This document shows, piece by piece, positions 29,401 to 37,506 of a stretch of 64,000 nt of DNA. The position numbers and the translations under genes are program-made. This DNA comes from Pseudomonas sp. PB120 (GTDB lineage Bacteria; Pseudomonadota; Gammaproteobacteria; Pseudomonadales; Pseudomonadaceae). The notes under the pieces are model-generated. The model was not told the DNA's origin and did not search any database. It was given only the letters and a program-made list of their open reading frames with translations. How positions within the stretch are numbered: position 1 is the stretch's first letter; each line of letters opens with the position of its first letter. The stretch lies in contig NZ_RWIN01000011.1 of assembly GCF_009761815.1 (NCBI RefSeq), forward strand, positions 1 to 64,000. Direction: 5' to 3'.

Positions 29401-29552
29401 GGGTGATCTTTACCGGTGGCATCCCGACATTGAACGCCATCGTCAACGGCGCGGCGCGCAAGGTCGTGAATGATTCCAGTGGCGGCATCAGCACACTGGT
29501 GGAAAAATCCGGCGGCGGCAGCCGTCGCATCATGTGGCGACAAATACAGTAA
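26478..29552 (+). CDS. pilY1: Type IV pilus tip-associated adhesin PilY1
   Basis: A 1024-residue secreted protein. The signal peptide ends near SAPAYA. An N-terminal von Willebrand A-like domain contains the MIDAS motif DDSGSMN (PNVMLMIDDSGSMNS). The C-terminal PilC/PilY1 beta-propeller (from about residue 560) carries a calcium-binding loop DTNGDGLVDGND near 959-970. It acts at the pilus tip in adhesion, retraction control and surface sensing. The ATG at 26478 is chosen over a GTG at 26460 because GGAGAG precedes it and a signal peptide follows. No pilY2-sized gene follows; pilE comes 14 bases later. Confidence 0.93.
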   Translation: MRSTEKRAGFWQLLCGVLLGLYLSAPAYAFTPSDSPLLSAAAVAPNVMLMIDDSGSMNSIIWATGFDPTITNRPQVTICSSDFSCLGGQNLDMTDTNVFLSSLNRGGCASGYYGFYAGFLGLNSFCLKLPDPVGNQNTRYSANYLSYLSNLANYSTKDFTTGAIPTDYRMNVARKVSTDLVASNRALRIGLATFNPATSNNPGNGGYIARAISDLSDQTNYNALIASINGLSAVANTPLAETYYEVTRYLRGMAPYYNSTPATYTSPIQYRCQKNYGVVITDGLPTYDRTFPTNDPLGGTRLPNWDGVNNDGPNLNGDDEGDTLYLDDIAKFAFDIDMRSTGVDLANKSWNAADFPKQNMNTYTVGFTTANQMLSDAASYGQGKYYQATDSAGLNTALSSALSDITSKAGSGGSGTTSSAVVGVGSSYYQTSYDPKDWRGTIKSFGFTSTGAVNTASVQWTTDTAIVPGATAPIYQSWNTANNVPVTLNYINFATAQQTALSQGLPTGITGTDLVEWSKGTNKAGLKVRSVLLGDIINSPLVLASPTDKTASDLVSDTSYSTYLTTKKATNMNASLVVSGNDGFVSVINSGNGARRYAYMPSSVLPSLRYIADTAYINGVSHKFLVDGQVGVFDAQLNSAWKTLALGGTGAGGKTFYALQLFDASAGNVIKALWEISAPATPNPANAFNDLGYAYARPEVARLADGRWAAFISNGYGSNSGVAALYVVDVNDGSLIKKIVIDSTETTNGLSSVKLKVNSQNVVQAAYGGDLKGRLWKFDLSSTTTDAWGLAFAGKPLFTTAGGATQPITAQPLLADNSLGGKEVFFGTGKFNETADKTNKDLQAFYAVWDADGGSGQITTSSLQIQSVTGVFSGSAVQFITTSQNEVTYPAEKGWYLPLVYNNALTGERVINQAALILGRIVFTTASVDTTDPCASFGTGKLVELDAFSGKMLNYAVLDTNGDGLVDGNDTISSGVIFTGGIPTLNAIVNGAARKVVNDSSGGISTLVEKSGGGSRRIMWRQIQ

Positions 29553-29566
29553 GTGAGAGTTGAGGA

Positions 29567-29965
29567 ATGCGCAGATCCAACCGAGGTTTTACCCTGATCG
29601 AAATCATGATCGTGATTGCGATCATCGGGATCGTCATCACCATTGGCTACCCGAGCCTCACTGAATACGTGAAAAAGGGGCGTCGTGCCGAAGTGGTCGG
29701 CGTGCTGTCCGAGCAGGCGCAAACGCTTGAGCGGTTCTACTCGAACAAAAATGTCTACACCGGCGCCACCGGCCTCAGCGCCGGTACCGATTTCTACACC
29801 ATTACACCGACGCTGACCGACCAGACGTTCCTGCTGACGGCCGTGCGCAAGGCCGGCGCCATGGCGTCGGACAAGTGTGGCGATTTCACCCTGACCAACA
29901 CCGGTGTCAGAAGCATGGTCAATGCAACGGCCGGCTTGACCACCAAGGATTGCTGGGGTCGCTGA
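29567..29965 (+). CDS. pilE: Minor pilin PilE
   Basis: A 132-residue pilin. The leader MRRSNRG is cut before FTLIEIMIVIAIIGIVITIGY, with Glu5. C-terminal cysteines (DKCGDF and KDCWGR) form the expected disulphide loop. TGAGGAATG is the RBS context. It is the last gene of the fimU-pilVWX-pilY1-pilE operon and links the minor-pilin complex to the major pilin. Confidence 0.92.
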   Translation: MRRSNRGFTLIEIMIVIAIIGIVITIGYPSLTEYVKKGRRAEVVGVLSEQAQTLERFYSNKNVYTGATGLSAGTDFYTITPTLTDQTFLLTAVRKAGAMASDKCGDFTLTNTGVRSMVNATAGLTTKDCWGR

Positions 29966-30020
29966 GTTTGCTTTTTTGGCGCCCTTTGCGCCTCTGTCTA
30001 TTTATCGGTTGGATCAGAAC

Positions 30021-31121
30021 ATGACCATGCAACAGCAAGTGGTGATTGTCGGCGGTGGGGTGATTGGCCTGCTGACGGCGTTCAATCTCGCGTCCGACGT
30101 GCAGAGTGTTGTGCTGCTGGATCGCTCCAATGTCGGCCAGGAATCGTCCTGGGCCGGAGGCGGCATTGTTTCGCCGCTCTATCCATGGCGCTACAGCCCG
30201 GCGGTCACTGCGCTGGCCCATTGGTCCCAGGATTTTTATCCACAGCTGGGTGAGCGGCTATTTGCAGCCACCGGTGTCGATCCTGAAGTCCACACCACCG
30301 GGTTGTACTGGCTGGACCTGGATGACGAAGCCGAGGCGCTGGCCTGGGCCGAGCGCGAGAACCGCCCGCTCACGCCTGTGGATATCTCGGCCGCGCATGA
30401 TGCGGTGCCGGTATTGGGAGCCGGGTTTGCCCGGGCAATCTACATGGCCGATGTGGCCAACGTGCGCAATCCGCGACTGGTGAAATCCCTCAAGGCTGCA
30501 CTGCTGGCGCTGCCGAACGTGACGATTCATGAGCAATGCGAAGTCAGCGGGTTTGTCCGCGAAGGCGATCAGGTGGTTGGTGTGCAAACCTCGGTGGGCG
30601 CGATCCGCGGCGATCAGGTGGTGCTGACGGCGGGTGCCTGGAGTGGAGATCTGTTGAAAGGCCTGGGGCTGGAGTTGCCGGTCGAGCCCGTGAAGGGGCA
30701 GATGATTCTCTACAAGTGCTCGGCCGATTTTTTGCCAAGCATGGTCCTGGCCAAGGGGCGTTATGCCATTCCCCGGCGCGACGGGCACATTCTGATTGGC
30801 AGTACGCTGGAGCATGAAGGCTACGACAAGACGCCGACCCCGTCGGCGCTGGAGAGTCTGAAAGCGTCGGCGGTGGAGTTGATTCCTGCGCTGGCGGATG
30901 CCGAACTCGTGGGGCATTGGGCCGGGCTGCGTCCGGGTTCGCCTGAAGGCATTCCCTATATCGGTCGGGTGCCGGGGTTTGATGGGCTTTGGCTAAATTG
31001 CGGGCATTACCGTAACGGGCTGGTGCTGGCGCCGGCATCGTGTCAGTTGTTTGCAGACGTGATGCTGGGGCGTGAGCCGATTATTGATCCGGCGCCGTAT
31101 GCGCCGGCCGGGCGTATTTAA
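30021..31121 (+). CDS. thiO: Glycine oxidase ThiO
   Basis: A 366-residue FAD-dependent amine oxidase of the DAO family that oxidises glycine to iminoacetic acid for thiazole (thiamine) synthesis. The dinucleotide-binding motif VVIVGGGVIGLLTAFNLA lies at the N-terminus and the C-terminal part has GLRPGSPEGIPYIGRVPG. The start at 30021 (MTMQQQ) removes a non-homologous extension. It is 55 bases after pilE and might be read through from the pilin operon. Confidence 0.88.
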   Translation: MTMQQQVVIVGGGVIGLLTAFNLASDVQSVVLLDRSNVGQESSWAGGGIVSPLYPWRYSPAVTALAHWSQDFYPQLGERLFAATGVDPEVHTTGLYWLDLDDEAEALAWAERENRPLTPVDISAAHDAVPVLGAGFARAIYMADVANVRNPRLVKSLKAALLALPNVTIHEQCEVSGFVREGDQVVGVQTSVGAIRGDQVVLTAGAWSGDLLKGLGLELPVEPVKGQMILYKCSADFLPSMVLAKGRYAIPRRDGHILIGSTLEHEGYDKTPTPSALESLKASAVELIPALADAELVGHWAGLRPGSPEGIPYIGRVPGFDGLWLNCGHYRNGLVLAPASCQLFADVMLGREPIIDPAPYAPAGRI

Positions 31122-31151
31122 CCTTTAGAGATTGATCGCCTGACCGATCGC

Positions 31152-31222
31152 CATCGCGAGCAGGCTCGCTCCCACAGAATGCACACCACCAAACACTGTA
31201 GGAGCGAGCTTGCTCGCGATGG
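31152..31222. repeat. Back-to-back REP arms in outward order
   Basis: CATCGCGAGCAGGCTCGCTCCCACAG (written in parts: GCGAGCAGGCTCGCTCCCAC) comes first, then after about 20 bases CTGTAGGAGCGAGCTTGCTC. This is the reverse of the normal REPIN order, so these look like the neighbouring ends of two different elements. The site lies between convergent thiO and pilR. Confidence 0.85.
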
Positions 31223-31227
31223 GGCCC

Positions 31228-32568
31228 TCAATCCAACCCGAGCTTCTTCAGCCTGTAGCGCATCGACCTGAATGAAAGATTCAACCGCTGGGCCGCAGCC
31301 GTGCGGTTCCAGCGGGTTTCTTCCAGCGCCTGAAGAATCAATTTGCGCTCGACGTTTTCCAGATAGTCTTCCAGGTTATCGATCTGCGTCAGGTCCGGCG
31401 CACCGCCTTCGGCAGCGCAATTGCCTTCCGCCAGTCGAAGATCGCTGGCTTCGATCTGTTTGTTTTCGCACAACGTGTGAGCCCGTTCGAGCACGTTCTC
31501 CAGTTCTCGCACATTGCCCGGGAAGCGGTAGCTTTTCAGTGCGTCGAGGGCCTGTGGGTGGAGTTTGGCCGCGGGGTGGCCGCTGCCCGCCGCCAGTCGT
31601 TTGAGCACATGGCTGGCCAAAGGCTCAATGTCGTCCCGGCGTTCGCGCAAGGGTGGAACCCGCAACTCGATCACATTCAGCCGGTAGTACAAATCCTGAC
31701 GAAAACGCTCCGCCGCGACTTCCGCGTCGAGGTCTTTGTGGGTGGCGCAAAGGATGCGCACATCGACCACGATTTCCTGCTGCCCGCCGACACACCGGAT
31801 GGCTTTTTCCTGAATGGCCCGCAGCATTTTGACCTGCATCGCCAGCGGCAAATCGGCAACTTCGTCGAGGAACAACGTGCCGCCATTGGCCGCCTGGAAC
31901 AGCCCGGGCTTGTCTTCAATGGCGCCGCTGAAGCTGCCTTTGCGGTGACCGAAAAACTCGCTCTCCATCAATTCTGACGGGATTGCTCCACAGTTCACCG
32001 GGATAAACGGCTGGTTGGCGCGAGGCCCTTGTTCATGGATCAGTCGAGCGACCAGTTCCTTGCCGCTGCCAGACTCGCCGCTGATGTACACCGGCGCCTG
32101 GCTGCGCGCCAGTTTGTCGATGTGTTTGCGCAGGTTGCGCATGGGCAACGAGTCGCCCAGTAAACGGCGATCAATGGTTTGACTGGCGCCACCGGGCGCG
32201 GGCAGGCGCAGGGCGCTGGTAACCAGCTCTCGCAGGCGTGTGAGGTCGACCGGTTTGGTCAGGAAGTCGAAGGCGCCGGCCTTGAGTGCGTTGATCGCCG
32301 TTTCCAGGCTGCCGTAGGCGGTGATCATTGCTACCGGGAGCTGTGGATAACGTTGCTGGATGTGTTGCACCAGCTCAAGACCGGTGCCATCGGGCAGGCG
32401 CATGTCGGTCAGGCACAGGTCGAAGGTTTCCCGAGACAGCAGCGATTGGGCTTCGCCAAGGTTGCGGGCACTGAAGGTGTCTAGTTTCATCCGTCCCAGG
32501 GTGATTTCCAGGAGTTCGCGGATATCCGGTTCATCGTCGACGATCAGGATTTTCTGCCGTGGGCTCAT
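31228..32568 (-). CDS. pilR: Sigma-54-dependent response regulator PilR
   Basis: A 446-residue NtrC-type regulator. The receiver domain has phosphoacceptor D55 (LTDMRLPD). The AAA+ domain has GESGSGKE near 170. The sigma-54 contact loop reads GSFSGA at 211-216, with Ser214 where GAFTGA-type proteins have Thr. The C-terminal Fis-type helix-turn-helix ends SFRSMRYRLKKLGLD. The start MSPRQKILIVDDEPD at 32568 is 2 bases after the pilS stop. It should activate pilA (51805) together with RpoN. Confidence 0.95.
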   Translation of the reverse strand: MSPRQKILIVDDEPDIRELLEITLGRMKLDTFSARNLGEAQSLLSRETFDLCLTDMRLPDGTGLELVQHIQQRYPQLPVAMITAYGSLETAINALKAGAFDFLTKPVDLTRLRELVTSALRLPAPGGASQTIDRRLLGDSLPMRNLRKHIDKLARSQAPVYISGESGSGKELVARLIHEQGPRANQPFIPVNCGAIPSELMESEFFGHRKGSFSGAIEDKPGLFQAANGGTLFLDEVADLPLAMQVKMLRAIQEKAIRCVGGQQEIVVDVRILCATHKDLDAEVAAERFRQDLYYRLNVIELRVPPLRERRDDIEPLASHVLKRLAAGSGHPAAKLHPQALDALKSYRFPGNVRELENVLERAHTLCENKQIEASDLRLAEGNCAAEGGAPDLTQIDNLEDYLENVERKLILQALEETRWNRTAAAQRLNLSFRSMRYRLKKLGLD

Positions 32569-32570
32569 GT

Positions 32571-34181
32571 TCAACTTTGTTTCCGTCCGTGAGCAAAGGT
32601 GATGCGAAAGCAGCCGCCGTCTTGGCGTGGTTTGAAGTCTAGGCGCGCCTGGTTGCTTTCGCACAGCTCACGGGACAGATAAAGCCCCAGGCCTGTGCCT
32701 TGGGTGCTCGTGGTGAAGAAGGGTTCGAACAAGTGCACCTGGTGGTCCGGTGCGACGCCGGGGCCGTCGTCCAGGACGTCGAGGATCGGCAGTTGACTGT
32801 CCGGGTCGACAAACAACTCGAGCCAGACTTGCGCATCGTCGTGGCTCAGCGCGCTGTGACGCCATGCGTTGCGCACCAGGTTGTCGAGTATCTGGCCCAG
32901 TTGGTTCGGGTCCATCAGGGTTTTGAAATCTCCCGAGCCGATGTGCAGGTGGATCTGCTGGCGCTCGCTCGCGCTGTCACGGGTTTCTGTGACGAACCGT
33001 TCCAGCCACGGCTTCAGTTCAAGCCGTTGCGGTACGGTTTGCTGGCGGCGGGAGAGTTGCAGGACGTTTTCGATGACTCGATTCATTCGCTGAGAGTGGT
33101 CTTGAACAATTTGTGTCAGACGTCGGTCCGCACTGTTCAGTTCCTCTGATTCCAGTAATAGCTGTGCGGCGTGACTGATGGCGCCCAGCGGATTGCGGAT
33201 TTCATGGGCGATGCTGGCGGTCAGGCGGCCGAGGGCGACGAGTTTCAGTTGCTGGGCCTGTTGCACGATCTGCGCGAGGTCTTCGAGGAAGACCAGCGTC
33301 TGGTGATGCGGGTTCTGGTCCAGGGCAATGAAGCTGGGTTGCAGCTCCAGGCCATTACTGGCGATCTTCAGGCTTTGGGGGCGCAAGATTGGATTGTTCA
33401 GCCACAGTTGCAGTCGTTCGACGAGGGGAGGGCAGTGGTCGTCGATCCGTTGGTTTTCGAGGCTGCCGAGACCCAGCAACGTCAAGGCGCTGTGGTTGGC
33501 CAGTTGCACTCGCCGCTGGTTGTCGAGCACCAGAATGCCGGTGCGCATGCGTTGCAGGATTAGCGCGTTGAGGGTTTCGAGACCGACGACTTCACTGGCC
33601 CGCTGCTCGGCCAGCGTTTCGCTGACATCCAGGCGCCGTATCAGGGCTTGCACCAGCAATGCCGCGGCAAAACACAAAGCGCCCAGGGTGCCGGCTTGCA
33701 GATAATCGTTAGGGCTGGTGGGGTGGCTGAAACTTAACAGAAAGCTCAGCCCGACAATGCCAAGCGCTCCGATTGCCGCAATCAACAAACCGATTCGGCT
33801 TCGCAGCAAGGTGTTGCCGATGGCCACCGATACGATCAGCAAGTTGCCGATGGCGCTGGCCACGCCTCCTGCAGCGTAGAACAGGCCACACAGCAACAAG
33901 ACGTCGACCAGCACCAGGCCGAACAATTGCACCGGGTGCCGGGTGTTCTCGAAAAAGACCACCAGCAGGATATTCAGGACCAGGTACAACCAGCTGCCAC
34001 TGCGCAGCAGGTCGCCATCGGCGAAGCTCAGCAACTGGTTGTCCATGTTGCTGGAGATCAGCAACACCAGGGTGATGCCGATGCTTAAACGGTAGAGGTG
34101 ATAGAGGCGCAGCAGTCGCTGGGCCGGTCTGTTGCCGGGACTGGACGTCTCAGCGATCACTGGAACCCGGGCCTTGCTCAA
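32571..34181 (-). CDS. pilS: Sensor histidine kinase PilS
   Basis: A 536-residue inner-membrane kinase. Roughly six hydrophobic segments (about 30-180) precede a PAS-like region (ALILQRMRTGILVLDNQRR) and a HisKA domain with H326 (IAHEIRNPLG). The ATPase domain has LVRNAWRHS and DDGPGVAP boxes. It senses pilin levels in the membrane (known for P. aeruginosa) and controls PilR. Its 5' end overlaps the PP0621-family gene by 32 bases. Confidence 0.95.
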   Translation of the reverse strand: MSKARVPVIAETSSPGNRPAQRLLRLYHLYRLSIGITLVLLISSNMDNQLLSFADGDLLRSGSWLYLVLNILLVVFFENTRHPVQLFGLVLVDVLLLCGLFYAAGGVASAIGNLLIVSVAIGNTLLRSRIGLLIAAIGALGIVGLSFLLSFSHPTSPNDYLQAGTLGALCFAAALLVQALIRRLDVSETLAEQRASEVVGLETLNALILQRMRTGILVLDNQRRVQLANHSALTLLGLGSLENQRIDDHCPPLVERLQLWLNNPILRPQSLKIASNGLELQPSFIALDQNPHHQTLVFLEDLAQIVQQAQQLKLVALGRLTASIAHEIRNPLGAISHAAQLLLESEELNSADRRLTQIVQDHSQRMNRVIENVLQLSRRQQTVPQRLELKPWLERFVTETRDSASERQQIHLHIGSGDFKTLMDPNQLGQILDNLVRNAWRHSALSHDDAQVWLELFVDPDSQLPILDVLDDGPGVAPDHQVHLFEPFFTTSTQGTGLGLYLSRELCESNQARLDFKPRQDGGCFRITFAHGRKQS

Positions 34182-34383
34182 GGTGAGCCTGGCTGCAATA
34201 CCACTGTTGTTGGAGATTCAGCGCGCGGTCGCGGGGCAGGTGGACGCCGCAATGAGCGCAACGGACCATGGGGGCCGCTTCCAGCTCGGGGGAGGACTTG
34301 GGCGCGGACGCCTGGCCCTTGAACTTGCGCCAGAACCATACCGCAGCGGCAATCAGAGCGATCCAGAACAATAAACGAAGCAT
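34150..34383 (-). CDS. PP0621 family small membrane zinc-ribbon protein
   Basis: A 77-residue protein with an N-terminal membrane helix (MLRLLFWIALIAAAVWFW), a short linker, then a cysteine cluster C42-x2-C45 and C63-x3-H67 that looks like a zinc site (VRCAHCGVHL...WYCSQAH). The function is unknown. It overlaps the start of pilS by 32 bases, so it is probably the first gene of a transcript with pilS-pilR. Confidence 0.85.
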   Translation of the reverse strand: MLRLLFWIALIAAAVWFWRKFKGQASAPKSSPELEAAPMVRCAHCGVHLPRDRALNLQQQWYCSQAHLEQGPGSSDR

Positions 34384-34474
34384 GGTGAGCTGCTATTTGA
34401 TTAATGATTCAGCAGTTTAGCCAAGGACGGGTCAGGCGCACAGCGTATTCATTCACCCGAAAAAGCAGGCAATA

Positions 34475-34502
34475 AAAAGGGAGGCTCGAGAGCCTCCCTT
34501 TT
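34475..34502 (-). terminator. Terminator of bamD
   Basis: AAAAGGGAGGCTC-GA-GAGCCTCCCTTTT is a perfect palindrome, 15 bases after the bamD stop on the minus strand. It is symmetric and so could act in both directions. Confidence 0.92.
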
Positions 34503-34517
34503 GCACAACCCGACGAA

Positions 34518-35540
34518 TCAGTCGAACACGCCGAAGGTCATGTAGCTGAACCACGAACGGTCGCTGTTGTTGCCTTCCGCTTCGTGATTTTCTTCTTCGA
34601 TCACGTCGCCATTGCCATCTTTAGGCTTGAGCTCGCTTGGTATCGCGTCCTTGGCGTCCTGGAACTGCTTCTGCACGTCCTGGTTGGCGCGGGTTTCGCC
34701 CGGCGGCAGCGGCGGACGGGATTCGATCAGGCCCAGGGTCGCCTTGCTCAACCACGAACGGTTGTCGGCTTCGGCTACCGACGGCACGAACTGACCGTCC
34801 ACCAGGCTTGGGTGGTTCGGGTAGTTGAGCTTCAGGGTTTCGAGGCTGGTGGCCGCCAGTTCGTCCAGGTGCAGACGCTGGTAAGACTCGGTCATCACCG
34901 CCAGGCCGTCACCGACCGAAGGGGTTTCCTGGAAGTTTTCCACTACATAGCGACCACGGTTCGCGGCAGCCACATAGGCCTGACGGGTCAGGTAGTAGTC
35001 GGCAACGTGAATCTCGTAGGCTGCCAGCAGGTTGCGCAAGTAGATCATGCGCTGCTTGGCGTCCGGCGAATAGCGGCTGTTCGGGAAGCGGCTGGTCAGC
35101 TGGGCGAACTCGTTGTAGGAGTCGCGGGCAGCACCCGGGTCACGCTTGGTCATGTCCAGCGGCAGGAAACGCGACAGCAGGCCGACGTCCTGGTCGAAAG
35201 AGGTCAGGCCCTTGAGGTAATAGGCGTAATCCACGTTCGGATGCTGTGGGTGCAAACGAATGAAACGCTCGGCAGCGGACTTCGCAGCCTCTGGCTCGGT
35301 GTTCTTGTAGTTAGCGTAAATGAGCTCGAGTTGAGCCTGATCAGCATAGCGACCGAACGGGTAACGCGACTCCAGCGCCTTCAGCTTGGCTGTGGCGGCG
35401 GTGTAGCTATTGTTGTCCAGATCTTGCTGAGCCTGCTGGTACAGCTCGACTTCGCTAAGGTTTTCGTCTACGACTTCCTTCGATGAGCAAGCAGCGGTCA
35501 ATGCGAGGATGGCGATCAGCAGCAGGTGTTTCACTTGCAT
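34518..35540 (-). CDS. bamD: Outer membrane assembly lipoprotein BamD (ComL)
   Basis: A 340-residue lipoprotein of the BAM complex that folds outer-membrane beta-barrels. The lipobox ALTAAC gives lipidated C18. TPR repeats follow ([34 protein letters not shown]). It is about 95 residues longer than E. coli BamD because of a C-terminal acidic tail ([14 protein letters not shown]), typical for pseudomonads as I recall. The start at 35540 is fixed by the lipoprotein signal. It diverges from rluD. Confidence 0.95.
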   Translation of the reverse strand: MQVKHLLLIAILALTAACSSKEVVDENLSEVELYQQAQQDLDNNSYTAATAKLKALESRYPFGRYADQAQLELIYANYKNTEPEAAKSAAERFIRLHPQHPNVDYAYYLKGLTSFDQDVGLLSRFLPLDMTKRDPGAARDSYNEFAQLTSRFPNSRYSPDAKQRMIYLRNLLAAYEIHVADYYLTRQAYVAAANRGRYVVENFQETPSVGDGLAVMTESYQRLHLDELAATSLETLKLNYPNHPSLVDGQFVPSVAEADNRSWLSKATLGLIESRPPLPPGETRANQDVQKQFQDAKDAIPSELKPKDGNGDVIEEENHEAEGNNSDRSWFSYMTFGVFD

Positions 35541-35691
35541 GGCGGCTTGCGTCCCTATGACGGCCGCTGTCTTGGGCGGGGCCGTCCTGTTATGATGAGC
35601 GCCCCGTTGAATAGCCTCGGGGCAAAAGACGCCGTATTTAACCACAAGCGCGCAGCCGAAACCAAAGGCTGTGCCGACGCCTAGTCTGAGC

Positions 35692-36654
35692 ATGTCCGAT
35701 AAAATTGAACTTCGCGCAGAGGTGCCGTCCGAATTGGGCGGCCAACGCCTCGATCAAGTCGCCGCACAATTATTCGCTGAGCACTCGCGCTCGCGCCTTT
35801 CCGCCTGGATCAAAGACGGCCGCCTGACTGTGGATGGGGCGGTTATCCGCCCGCGAGACATCGTTCACGGTGGCGCCATTCTTGAGCTGACTGCCGAGCA
35901 GGAAGCTCAGGGCGAATGGATCGCTCAAGACATCGAGCTGGACATCGTCTACGAAGACGACGACATCCTGGTGATCAACAAGCCTGCGGGCCTGGTGGTG
36001 CATCCGGCTGCCGGTCACGCTGATGGCACCTTGCTCAACGCCTTGCTGCACCACGTGCCGGACATTATCAATGTGCCCCGCGCCGGTATCGTGCACCGTC
36101 TGGACAAGGACACCACCGGTCTGATGGTGGTGGCCAAGACCATTCAGGCGCAGACGCAGCTGGTAACACAGTTGCAGAGCCGCAGCGTCAGCCGCATCTA
36201 CGAGTGCATCGTAATCGGTGTCGTGACGGCGGGTGGCAAGATCAACGCGCCGATCGGTCGTCACGGCCAGCAACGCCAGCGAATGGCCGTGATGGAAGGT
36301 GGCAAGCAGGCCGTCAGCCATTACCGCGTGCTCGAGCGTTTCCGTTCCCACACTCACGTGCGGGTGAAGCTGGAAACCGGTCGTACGCACCAGATTCGCG
36401 TGCACATGGCCCACATCAACTACCCGTTGGTCGGAGACCCAGCCTACGGCGGTCGTTTCCGTATTCCGCCAGCGGCCAGCCAGACCATGGTCGATTCCTT
36501 GAAGACGTTCCCGCGTCAGGCACTGCACGCGCGGTTCCTGGAGCTGGATCACCCGACCACCGGTAAACGCATGAGCTGGGAGTCGCCACTGCCGGACGAT
36601 TTCGTCTGGTTGCTGACCCTGCTCAAGCAAGACCGTGAGGCGTTCATCGGATGA
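35692..36654 (+). CDS. rluD: 23S rRNA pseudouridine synthase RluD
   Basis: A 320-residue enzyme making pseudouridines 1911/1915/1917 in helix 69 of 23S rRNA. The N-terminal S4-like domain ([21 protein letters not shown]) is followed by the catalytic domain with [10 protein letters not shown] (catalytic D138). A -10-like TATGAT lies at 35591-35596. It overlaps pgeF by 4 bases (ATGA). The bamD|rluD-pgeF-clpB layout is conserved. Confidence 0.95.
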   Translation: MSDKIELRAEVPSELGGQRLDQVAAQLFAEHSRSRLSAWIKDGRLTVDGAVIRPRDIVHGGAILELTAEQEAQGEWIAQDIELDIVYEDDDILVINKPAGLVVHPAAGHADGTLLNALLHHVPDIINVPRAGIVHRLDKDTTGLMVVAKTIQAQTQLVTQLQSRSVSRIYECIVIGVVTAGGKINAPIGRHGQQRQRMAVMEGGKQAVSHYRVLERFRSHTHVRVKLETGRTHQIRVHMAHINYPLVGDPAYGGRFRIPPAASQTMVDSLKTFPRQALHARFLELDHPTTGKRMSWESPLPDDFVWLLTLLKQDREAFIG

Positions 36655-37376
36655 GTGACTGGCTGATTCCCGACTGGCCCGCGCCTGCCGGGGTGAAAGC
36701 CTGCGTGACCACCCGTGCGGGCGGCGTCAGTCTGGCGCCGTTCGACAGCCTCAACCTCGGCGATCACGTCGACGACAGCCCTGAAGCCGTTGCCGAGAAT
36801 CGCCGTCGTTTGACCGATCATTTCAACATTCAACCGGCCTGGCTGCAGCAGGTTCACGGCATCGTCGTGGCCCACGCGGATCCGGGGGTTACGGCGACCG
36901 CCGATGCCAGCTGGACAGCAACACCGGGTATCGCCTGCGCGGCAATGACCGCTGATTGCCTGCCGGCGCTGTTTTGCGACCGCGCCGGTACTCGCGTAGC
37001 CGCGGCCCATGCCGGTTGGCGCGGTCTGGCGGCGGGTGTGCTGGAAGCGACCCTCGACAGTCTGGACGTGCCACCTGCCGAGGTGTTGGTCTGGCTCGGC
37101 CCGGCCATCGGCCCGCAAGTTTTTGAAGTCGGCCCGGAAGTGCGTGAAACCTTCATTCAGCAACTGCCTGAAGCTGCCGAAGCTTTTGTGCCAAGTGCGA
37201 ATGCTGGCAAATTCATAGCTGATATCTACGCGCTGGCGCGTCTGCGTCTGGCTGCTCGCGGCGTCACCGCTGTTTATGGCGGCGGATTCTGCACCGTGAC
37301 CGATCCACGCTTCTTTTCTTACCGCCGCAGTCCTCGCACCGGTCGGTTTGCCTCCCTTATTTGGCTCGAACGCTAA
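36651..37376 (+). CDS. pgeF: PgeF/YfiH family multicopper-like purine nucleoside hydrolase (laccase domain)
   Basis: A 241-residue protein of the YfiH/DUF152 family with the zinc-ligand motifs VHG (near residue 66), ADCLPALFCD and HAGWRGLAAGV. Older annotation calls it polyphenol oxidase or laccase domain protein. Later work links the family to peptidoglycan editing and purine nucleoside chemistry; which role holds here cannot be read from sequence. It is translationally coupled to rluD. Confidence 0.92.
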   Translation: MSDWLIPDWPAPAGVKACVTTRAGGVSLAPFDSLNLGDHVDDSPEAVAENRRRLTDHFNIQPAWLQQVHGIVVAHADPGVTATADASWTATPGIACAAMTADCLPALFCDRAGTRVAAAHAGWRGLAAGVLEATLDSLDVPPAEVLVWLGPAIGPQVFEVGPEVRETFIQQLPEAAEAFVPSANAGKFIADIYALARLRLAARGVTAVYGGGFCTVTDPRFFSYRRSPRTGRFASLIWLER

Positions 37377-37406
37377 ACTCCTCTGACCTGCGTCAACTGT
37401 GCGACG

Positions 37407-37434
37407 CTTGAAACTCCCAGAATCGACCGCATCT
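37407..37434 (+). promoter_or_regulatory. Sigma-32 heat-shock promoter of clpB
   Basis: CTTGAAA (37407-37413), a 13-base spacer and CCGCATCT (37427-37434) match the RpoH consensus CTTGAAA-N11-16-CCCCATNT at all -35 positions and 7 of 8 specified or free -10 positions. The leader to clpB is about 65 bases, with AAGGAAGG before the ATG. Confidence 0.88.
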
Positions 37435-37506
37435 ATAACGGTATCTGGCAGGTTTCTTCATTCAGGATGTTTTATAGGTCCGGCCTGCTCAAAAGGAAGG
37501 TGACCC

